From assembly GCA_001816835.1 (NCBI GenBank), contig MHDB01000013.1, positions 25,334-57,433 on the forward strand: DNA of 32,100 bases, read 5' to 3'. The notes beneath the pieces were generated by a model. It had not been told where the DNA came from. It ran no database searches and saw nothing but the letters and a program-made list of their open reading frames with translations. Both the position numbers and the translations under genes were made by a program. This DNA comes from Candidatus Woykebacteria bacterium RIFCSPLOWO2_01_FULL_43_14. Its GTDB lineage: Bacteria; Patescibacteriota; Microgenomatia; Woykebacterales; 2-01-FULL-43-14. Positions 26,151-32,100 of the stretch are shown here, in pieces. Positions within the stretch are counted from its first letter, which is position 1; every line of letters starts with the position of its first letter.

Positions 26151-26825
26151 TCAGACACGATAGAAGAAGCGATAGTATAGCCCTCTCCCCAAAAGTGTTG
26201 CTATGGTGGTTACTGTAAAAGCGACCCCTAACCATTGGTTAAGCCATGCGTTTCCTGTGAAAAACACAAGACCGACCAAAATGTAACAAAGAAGCCCTCC
26301 GAGAGCCAAGTTGGCTGCTGTCTTGGGTTGCTGTTCGGAAACTTCCCAAACCAAAGATAGTAAGATTGCGCATACGACAAAGAAAGAGGCTACAAATAGG
26401 TACTTGTTCATCGGGGCGTATGTCCCCAACGTCGCTCCGACCATCCACACAAAAACCAAGTGATGGTTTTGCCGACCCCCAGCTCTCGGAGTCTTTGGTG
26501 GGTGTTGTATACCAAGATATCCTGAGAGAAGAATGAGCGGCAGAATGATTAACCCCACACTGATTAGATTGCTTCCAAAAGGTGTGGTTGGGATTAACAT
26601 TTTTGGTACATACGCTGAAGCAAGATTAGCGACAAGCATATATATGATGCTAGTCGCAGCCAGAAATGGAAAATCAAAGATTCCAGCTAGCCCAATCGCT
26701 ACTAATACAGAAGCTAACAAAAAGTCCCACTCTGTTTGCCAAACGCTAAATACAAACAAAAATGCCAAGATTAAGGCACCAGAGGAAGCTGTCTTCCCCC
26801 AAGAGATCTTCTTTCCTGTGATCAC
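26151..26825 (-). CDS. Multi-pass membrane protein, unknown function
   Basis: 224-aa ORF with many hydrophobic segments; GTG start preceded by aaaggaga. Confidence 0.65.
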   Translation of the reverse strand: MITGKKISWGKTASSGALILAFLFVFSVWQTEWDFLLASVLVAIGLAGIFDFPFLAATSIIYMLVANLASAYVPKMLIPTTPFGSNLISVGLIILPLILLSGYLGIQHPPKTPRAGGRQNHHLVFVWMVGATLGTYAPMNKYLFVASFFVVCAILLSLVWEVSEQQPKTAANLALGGLLCYILVGLVFFTGNAWLNQWLGVAFTVTTIATLLGRGLYYRFFYRV

Positions 26826-26890
26826 TAGACTTCTCCTTTGGCCTATAATTTAGCACAAAGCGCCCATAAAATCAAGCATTTTTCATAAAG

Positions 26891-26918
26891 AAACCTCTTA
26901 GCTTAAGCTAAGAGGTTT
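26891..26918. terminator. Perfect 28-bp palindrome, 3' end of the downstream - strand gene
   Basis: aaacctcttagctt|aagctaagaggttt. Confidence 0.7.
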
Positions 26919-26927
26919 TGTAAGTCT

Positions 26928-27698
26928 CTACCTTGTAGGCAAATTGTTTGAGGAAGATATGAGTTTTTTTACCAACGCCTCGCCAGAGTACTTTAAGATA
27001 GAATTTTGGGTTTCTCTGTCCAGGATCCGTGCCAAGAACATTGCTCCCACGATCCAGACCATGATAAGTGTCAAGCCCGGCTTAAGTGTTGCGATCTGAG
27101 ACTCGGTCCAGAAGGCGATCTCTTTCGAAAACAGCGCCGTGGTGGTAAGGAAACACACCAGACACATAAACCAAAGAGTCATTCCCTGAAGATAGGGGTG
27201 TTTTCTAACCATCCGAAAGGCCAGAAAGCCTGTTACCAACATCACAAGTAGGAAAAACCTGAGACCTTCAGGACTCTCAGAGTAAGAAAACCCTCCCAGC
27301 AATCCCAATCCTGCAAGAAAAACAGGGTGATAAGTACCGCTTCTCAAAAAGTAAAGCTTATCCTCAGTTGGTCGCCCATCCCATATGTGTAGGGTGGTGA
27401 TAACAGTCGGTATGGTCAGGAAGGCGATGAAAAGAATACTCATTGGCCACGTTTGGGATATGAAAACAAAGCTGGTTTTTGCTGAGATGCCCCACGATGT
27501 AGCTCCAAATATCACAAAACTAGCTAAGCTGTATCCAAAGCCCTTTTTATGGACTAAAACGAAGAAAAGCATCCAAAAAATGACGATTGGGATTAAACTT
27601 AGGGTGTCCAGGGAAACGAAGATCCCTGACATAAGCCCAAATGGGACAGAAAGCCAGAGGCTGTATTCCCCGATCTCTTTCCCCCGTCGTAGTTTCAT
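26928..27698 (-). CDS. Multi-pass membrane protein, unknown function
   Basis: 256-aa ORF with many hydrophobic segments; start preceded by aaggaggg. Confidence 0.65.
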   Translation of the reverse strand: MKLRRGKEIGEYSLWLSVPFGLMSGIFVSLDTLSLIPIVIFWMLFFVLVHKKGFGYSLASFVIFGATSWGISAKTSFVFISQTWPMSILFIAFLTIPTVITTLHIWDGRPTEDKLYFLRSGTYHPVFLAGLGLLGGFSYSESPEGLRFFLLVMLVTGFLAFRMVRKHPYLQGMTLWFMCLVCFLTTTALFSKEIAFWTESQIATLKPGLTLIMVWIVGAMFLARILDRETQNSILKYSGEALVKKLISSSNNLPTR

Positions 27699-27770
27699 CT
27701 ACCCTCCTTGGGGCTGTTTTCTGACCCATAGTTTATCATAAGACTTGCCCTAAGTCAAAAGAACTAAGTT

Positions 27771-27802
27771 TAAGGTGACACCCTCGCGAGGGTGTCACCT
27801 TA
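27771..27802. repeat. Perfect 32-bp palindrome (terminator or protein-binding site)
   Basis: taaggtgacaccctcg|cgagggtgtcacctta. Confidence 0.85.
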
Positions 27803-27826
27803 GTAAAAGATTGGTATATTAAGACA

Positions 27827-28234
27827 TTAGCGCCAGGAGGCCAGTATCATACTCATGACAACTAGGCTAACTAGATAATAACCAACTTGAATGGAATAGA
27901 GTTTCCAGCTTTTTCCTGAAAAGACGGTATCAGAAGCAAAGGTAGGAACCACGAACCCCAACCATGCCCAGAAGCCCGTTTGAGCCCCATTCACCAAATC
28001 CGCTGCTCCGGCGTAAGTCACAAAGTGAGCCATGATGTAGGCCTGAACTAAGGCCCCTATGAAAGTTACACTATAGCCTAACCCCGCTCCATTTTTGAGC
28101 TCGTCTGTGCTTTTACCGATGAGGTTCATCCATGGTTTGCCAAAGACCGGCGCCGAATACCAGACAAACCCTAGTATCATGCTTGAAATAGTGGCTGCCA
28201 CCACAGCCCAAAAGTTTACATTTACTGTTTCCAT
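27827..28234 (-). CDS. DUF1761-like membrane protein
   Basis: VNFWAVVAATISSMILGFVWYSAPVFGKPWMNLIGKS...GFWAWLGFVVP. Confidence 0.78.
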   Translation of the reverse strand: METVNVNFWAVVAATISSMILGFVWYSAPVFGKPWMNLIGKSTDELKNGAGLGYSVTFIGALVQAYIMAHFVTYAGAADLVNGAQTGFWAWLGFVVPTFASDTVFSGKSWKLYSIQVGYYLVSLVVMSMILASWR

Positions 28235-28285
28235 AGTTTAGACCCTCCTAATAGAAGTATATTACAAAGTCCTTGTAGTTGGGGT

Positions 28286-28291
28286 TATAAT
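28286..28291 (+). promoter_or_regulatory. -10 element TATAAT 6 nt before GTG 28298 (leaderless)
   Basis: gttTATAATaatattGTG. Confidence 0.55.
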
Positions 28292-28297
28292 AATATT

Positions 28298-28831
28298 GTG
28301 ATCGAAATAAGACTAAAATTCAACGACCCCAGAAAAGTCCTTTCACAGTTACTTTCCGAGGGGTCGGTAATCGAGGAATATGAGACTGAGGATGTCTTTT
28401 TTAGTCCGAAGGACCAGCTTTGGGATTATGAAAAGAAAAACTTTCGTTTGAGGGAAAATACTATTGCGGGTGTCGCGAAAGTATATTTGATCTACCGTGA
28501 GGTTGAATGGTCAAGGAATAGTAAAACCTTTAAAGTTGAGTGGAAATATGAGTTGCCTAATGCGCTTGACCAGGGTGTTGAGATAGTTAAGTCTTGGGGC
28601 TTTGAGGAGATAGTCCGTTACAAGAAATTAGGAAAACACCTCAAGAGTTTGGGTGGTGAGATTTATTACGAGGAGATTGAGCACATCGGACCTATGGTTG
28701 AGATAGAAAGAAACACCCAAGAAGAGATAGACCAAGCGATCGCCAAGTTATTCAAAGGACTGGATTATCAAATAGTTGCCGAAAGTGTACCGTCTCTAGT
28801 AAGTAAAAGTTTGACTTTGAAGACGAAGTAG
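28298..28831 (+). CDS. CYTH-domain protein (CyaB/triphosphatase-like)
   Basis: MIEIRLKFNDP...FFSPKDQLWDYEKKNFRLREN..., ...EEIEHIGPMVEIERNTQEEIDQAI. Confidence 0.7.
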   Translation: MIEIRLKFNDPRKVLSQLLSEGSVIEEYETEDVFFSPKDQLWDYEKKNFRLRENTIAGVAKVYLIYREVEWSRNSKTFKVEWKYELPNALDQGVEIVKSWGFEEIVRYKKLGKHLKSLGGEIYYEEIEHIGPMVEIERNTQEEIDQAIAKLFKGLDYQIVAESVPSLVSKSLTLKTK

Positions 28832-28839
28832 GGTATAGT
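28811..28839 (+). promoter_or_regulatory. Promoter of the RRM gene
   Basis: TTGACT-17 nt-TATAGT. Confidence 0.7.
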
Positions 28840-28996
28840 GAATCAAGCAGATTTGAATCAGTAAATCTGTTTAAGTTTGATCGAGTTTTTACGTAGTCAA
28901 GATAAAGATACCCCGCAATAAATTTGTATCGTGTCCAGCTATTTAGAGCACTCCACATTTAGACAGTTTTATTAATTTAAAAGAAAGAAGGTTCAA

Positions 28997-29329
28997 GTGG
29001 CCAAAAAATTATTTGTTGGTAGCCTCCCTTATCAAGCAACTAGTGCTGAGCTCGAAGAAGTTTTCGCTCAGGCTGGTAAAGTAGACAGTGTCAATGTTAT
29101 TATGGACAAGTTCTCGGGCCAGAGCAAAGGTTTTGCTTTTGTGGAAATGTCTACTGAAGAAGAAGCCCAAAAAGCTGTCTCAACCCTTAATGGCGCTGAT
29201 TTCCAAGGTCGAAAATTAGTAGTTTCTGAAGCTCGCCCACAAGAAGATCGAAACCGTGGAGGTTTTGGTGATCGCAGTGGTGGTGGATTTAGAAAAAGCG
29301 GCGGTTTCCAAAGAGACAAAAGATGGTAG
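28997..29329 (+). CDS. RRM-domain RNA-binding protein with Gly/Arg-rich tail (GTG start)
   Basis: KKLFVGSLPYQATSAELEEVFAQAG...GQSKGFAFVEMSTEEEA (RNP2/RNP1); RNRGGFGDRSGGGFRKSGGF. Confidence 0.95.
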   Translation: MAKKLFVGSLPYQATSAELEEVFAQAGKVDSVNVIMDKFSGQSKGFAFVEMSTEEEAQKAVSTLNGADFQGRKLVVSEARPQEDRNRGGFGDRSGGGFRKSGGFQRDKRW

Positions 29330-29351
29330 AAACCTATGAGGTTTCACACAG

Positions 29352-29582
29352 GTGATAGATAATCCTTGTGTGCGGTGTGGTAAACCACGTATTTGTGAAA
29401 AAACTTGGACTGAAGTAGTTGTTACTTCGACTGTGACCTACTCTAATTGGGTGTGTCCTGATGACGAGTGTCAAAAAGTTGTGGCCGCGGGGATAAAAAT
29501 CAAAAAAGAAAAAGCTGAAGCCTTAAGACGAGACATTGAAGAAAAAGCTCTCGCCCGCAAAGCCAATTTCAATAAAAAATAG
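29352..29582 (+). CDS. Small zinc-ribbon-like protein (76 aa, GTG start)
   Basis: PCVRCGKPRICEKTWTEV...NWVCPDDECQKVV. Confidence 0.6.
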   Translation: MIDNPCVRCGKPRICEKTWTEVVVTSTVTYSNWVCPDDECQKVVAAGIKIKKEKAEALRRDIEEKALARKANFNKK

Positions 29583-29619
29583 ATAAAACTAAGAATTAGC
29601 TAATTTCCTAGGATTATTA

Positions 29620-29907
29620 CTATTTAATTCCCACAAAATCAATACGAGGGTAAAGTGCCCTTATTTCCACCCAAAATTTATCAGCTAGAGTTGAAGAAAA
29701 CTTGGCGTAGCCTGTGTTTTCCGAGTGACCACACAAAATATTTTCGTAGCGCTTAATAATAGTGACGACTTCTTCTCCGACACGGTTAAACTCGTCTTTA
29801 TATTTCGTTCGGTCTTGGGCAAAGTTATCGTGCACGACTTTAAACTTTTCAAAAAGATCCTTATTTTCCTTGAGCATTTCCTGAAAACATTTATGATACT
29901 TGGTCAT
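29620..29907 (-). CDS. Hypothetical 95-aa soluble protein
   Basis: ORF with TATAAT (29920-29915 minus) 7 nt before ATG. Confidence 0.6.
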   Translation of the reverse strand: MTKYHKCFQEMLKENKDLFEKFKVVHDNFAQDRTKYKDEFNRVGEEVVTIIKRYENILCGHSENTGYAKFSSTLADKFWVEIRALYPRIDFVGIK

Positions 29908-30071
29908 AGGTAGAATTATACAGCATTTTAAACCTTAAAAAGACGTAGCTATGTTTTATACGTAGGCAAATTTAGGACAAAAAGAAATAGCTGAACTGAC
30001 CTAGCCGTATAATCATGAAAGGCATATTTAAATAAATCAAATAGTGTAAAATATGCATTAAGTAAACACAT

Positions 30072-30881
30072 ATGAGCATAAAATTTGTTCCCATCCTTAG
30101 ACAGTGGCCTAGCTTAAAGCTAGTAAGAATATTAGGTGTTGTTTTAGTTCTAGTTGCCTCCATAGTCATTTTTTCCAAACCCACTTCAAAGGTTCAAGAA
30201 AAACTTCCTATATCGTCCCCTGTCCAAAAAGAAGTTAATCCGGATGAGCCGCCTCTCAAACTAAAAAATATTGGGGTAAATTTGGATTACTATAATCCAG
30301 AAACTAATAAGGCCGGGGATTTTGAATTTACTAAAACCAGACTGGAATTTAATAGGTTATTTATGGGGTTTGGGTTTGTTATTCCGGCGGATGTGGCTAG
30401 TTCTAATAAGGAAAAATCCAACCCTCAACCCACTTTTATTGTCCCCCTAGGTACTCCGGTTAGGTCTTTGGTAGATGGGGTAGTTGCTGCAATGCCAACT
30501 CTGTGGAGTGGGGACATTTCCATTCAAGTGACCACTGATGGGAAGATGCAAAAGTGGATTTATGAAACTGAGCATGTCAGAAACCCAAAAGTTAAAGTCG
30601 GTGACCGTGTTTCTGCTGGACAAGTTATTGCCGAGGTTGATAACTTTGGTAACAGTGCCCCGAGTGGTTTTGGTGCCACAGAAATAGGTATTTTAAAAGG
30701 TGGGCAGAAACCAGAGCATGTTTGCCCATTTGCTTATTTGGATGAGAGTATTAAAGAAGAGACTCTCAAAAAACTCACTTTCCTTTTTAAATCCTGGGAA
30801 GAGTACACTGGAGACAAAACCCTGTATGATGAGGCCAATCCAATTCCTGGTTGCCTAACCTTAGATCCTATCGAAGGTTAA
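30072..30881 (+). CDS. Membrane-anchored protein with M23/lipoyl-like beta domain
   Basis: N-terminal TM; VPLGTPVRSLVDGVVAAM...VKVGDRVSAGQVIAEVDNFG. Confidence 0.6.
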   Translation: MSIKFVPILRQWPSLKLVRILGVVLVLVASIVIFSKPTSKVQEKLPISSPVQKEVNPDEPPLKLKNIGVNLDYYNPETNKAGDFEFTKTRLEFNRLFMGFGFVIPADVASSNKEKSNPQPTFIVPLGTPVRSLVDGVVAAMPTLWSGDISIQVTTDGKMQKWIYETEHVRNPKVKVGDRVSAGQVIAEVDNFGNSAPSGFGATEIGILKGGQKPEHVCPFAYLDESIKEETLKKLTFLFKSWEEYTGDKTLYDEANPIPGCLTLDPIEG

Positions 30882-30927
30882 GGTATCTAAGAAATAAGTT
30901 TTAAAAAGAAGTACAATAAGTGTACAT

Positions 30928-31233
30928 ATGACTAAGAATCCTATCATCAATGCTCTTGCGGCTGTAGGTTACATCTGTATTGTTGCGTCAGTAATGTTTT
31001 ACGGGTCGCAGTATAAGGGCCCTGATAATTCTATCTTTGCTCCAATTGCGTTTATCTCTGTCTTCACACTTTCTGCGGCTGTAATGGGTTATCTCTTTCT
31101 ATCCCAACCTCTCCTAATGTATTTTGAAGGCAAGAAAAAGGAAGCGGTAAATCTTTTTCTTCAGACACTGGCCGCCTTTGCCGTGCTCACCGCCACGATC
31201 CTTAGCCTATACTTTTCAGGGATATTGTATTAG
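30928..31233 (+). CDS. Small membrane protein, three hydrophobic segments
   Basis: 101-aa ORF; TACAAT 30912-30917 just upstream. Confidence 0.55.
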   Translation: MTKNPIINALAAVGYICIVASVMFYGSQYKGPDNSIFAPIAFISVFTLSAAVMGYLFLSQPLLMYFEGKKKEAVNLFLQTLAAFAVLTATILSLYFSGILY

Positions 31234-31345
31234 GTGACTTGGCTAAGTCCTTCCCAGCGTCAATGATATATCTTCACACACCTGGTGTATGCCAGCTTGA
31301 CACGTAGGGAATTAGTACGTTTTTCTTCTAAAGAATAGGAGTCTT

Positions 31346-31603
31346 TTATTTGTAAATATCTCGACGGTGGCCGACTCGTAATATTTCAATAGCATCGTCT
31401 GCAATTACAAAAATTACTCTGTAGGTACCCACTCTAAATCTTCTAGCCTCTTTTATTTCAAAACCAGTTAATCCTGTAGAGTGATTAACAGGATCCATGA
31501 TCAGTTTTGATTCTAGAGCTTCTTTTACTTTGCTTTTAACTAAGTTATCTAATTTGGAAATTTGTTTAGCCGCATTTTTAGAGAATTTGAGGGTATAAAC
31601 CAT
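31346..31603 (-). CDS. RelE/ParE-family toxin
   Basis: VYTLKFSKNAAKQISKLDNLVKSKVKEAL...RRFRVGTYRVIFVIADDAIEILRVGHRRDIY. Confidence 0.92.
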   Translation of the reverse strand: MVYTLKFSKNAAKQISKLDNLVKSKVKEALESKLIMDPVNHSTGLTGFEIKEARRFRVGTYRVIFVIADDAIEILRVGHRRDIYK

Positions 31604-31606
31604 TTT

Positions 31607-31858
31607 TTAAATGTCACCAAAGACCTCTTCGTGAGTATAAAATTCGCCTTTTTTCATCTGTTCACGAGCTTCTTTGATCGAATCCAGAAAAGCCTTACTA
31701 TTGGCCGCTTCAATGTCTTCAAGAAGATCTAAATTGACTAATCCGGCAACAGGTTCGCCGTTCTTTGTCACAATCAAGAAGTCTTTCTTCTTGTTTACCT
31801 CGGAAATTGCTGAGGCGAGGTTATTGCGAAGTTTGGTGGTTTCAACAGCTTTAGGCAT
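31607..31858 (-). CDS. Phd/YefM-family antitoxin
   Basis: MPKAVETTKLRNNLASAISEVNKKKDFLIVTKNGEPVAGLVNLDLLEDIE. Confidence 0.9.
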   Translation of the reverse strand: MPKAVETTKLRNNLASAISEVNKKKDFLIVTKNGEPVAGLVNLDLLEDIEAANSKAFLDSIKEAREQMKKGEFYTHEEVFGDI

Positions 31859-31867
31859 AACAGAGTA

Positions 31868-31896
31868 AATGTACAATGTTGATGTACAAAAGTCAA
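31868..31896 (-). promoter_or_regulatory. TA promoter with two TGTACA operator-like sites
   Basis: Minus TTGACT-17 nt-TACATT; TGTACA at 31870-31875 and 31883-31888. Confidence 0.6.
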
Positions 31897-31932
31897 TATT
31901 TGGATAGAGTTACTTATTCGCATAGATTCGAA

Positions 31933-31938
31933 TATAAT
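31933..31938 (+). promoter_or_regulatory. -10 TATAAT 7 nt before GTG 31946 (leaderless)
   Basis: TTACTT-17 nt-TATAAT-catcaca-GTG. Confidence 0.6.
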
Positions 31939-31945
31939 CATCACA

Positions 31946-32100
31946 GTGTACGATTCGACGAAGCCTTACAAAACAAAAATTTTAAAGCTAATCAAAAAGA
32001 CCTGGAAATCCCCTTATCTAAAAGTTAAAGAAAGCATTTACCCAATCACCACCCCGACTAAAATCTACGAACAAATTGATCATACCGATGGGGTGGGAAC
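31946..32100 (+). CDS. Partial CDS (runs off window), possibly AIR synthase (PurM)-related N-terminus
   Basis: MYDSTKPYKTKILKLIKKTWKSPYLKVKESIYPITTPTKIYEQIDHTDGVG; the DHTDGVG motif resembles the PurM TDGVGTK loop. Confidence 0.45.
   Translation, partial: MYDSTKPYKTKILKLIKKTWKSPYLKVKESIYPITTPTKIYEQIDHTDGVG

Noticed and set aside
1-32100. tRNA or rRNA genes
   Set aside because: No cloverleaf with a GGTTCRANYCC-type T-arm or rRNA core sequence was recognised by eye; a tRNAscan/Infernal run would be decisive.

Overview
The window looks like a candidate-phyla-radiation (Patescibacteria, probably Microgenomates-like) chromosome segment; this taxonomic call is inference from gene content and style. 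Positions 1-16910 are one long + strand ribosomal-protein superoperon: tuf(partial)-rpsJ-rplC-rplD-rplW-rplB-rpsS-rplV-rpsC-rplP-rpmC-rpsQ-rplN-rplX-rplE-rpsN(Zn)-rpsH-rplF-rplR-rpsE-rplO-secY-adk-map-infA-rpmJ-rpsM-rpsK-rpsD-rpoA-rplQ-rplM-rpsI. rpmD (uL30) is absent. rpmJ (37 aa) is present but missing from the ORF track. Next come a RelE/RelB-like toxin-antitoxin pair and purD on the - strand. Then there is a self-contained + strand three-gene cassette (about 18983-22958) with its own promoter, hairpin-rich leader and intrinsic terminator. It encodes an HTH-like protein, a GHKL-type ATPase with an Ig/transthyretin-like insert, and an orphan protein. This is the best candidate for an undescribed system. 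The right part carries a phosphomannomutase, a beta-propeller glycosidase-like protein, an AHSA1/SRPBCC protein, PspC, two membrane proteins, a DUF1761-like protein, a CYTH protein, an RRM RNA-binding protein, a small zinc protein, an M23-like protein, a ParE/Phd-type TA pair and the start of a probable purM-like gene. Other notable signals are a family of hairpin-forming intergenic repeats inside the ribosomal operon, two similar mini-ORFs (MNH[E/D]...RT) just upstream of rplX and rpsD, a terminator-like hairpin between rpsJ and rplC, and many apparently leaderless genes in the 17.4-32 kb part. All calls come from reading the sequence; no database search was run.
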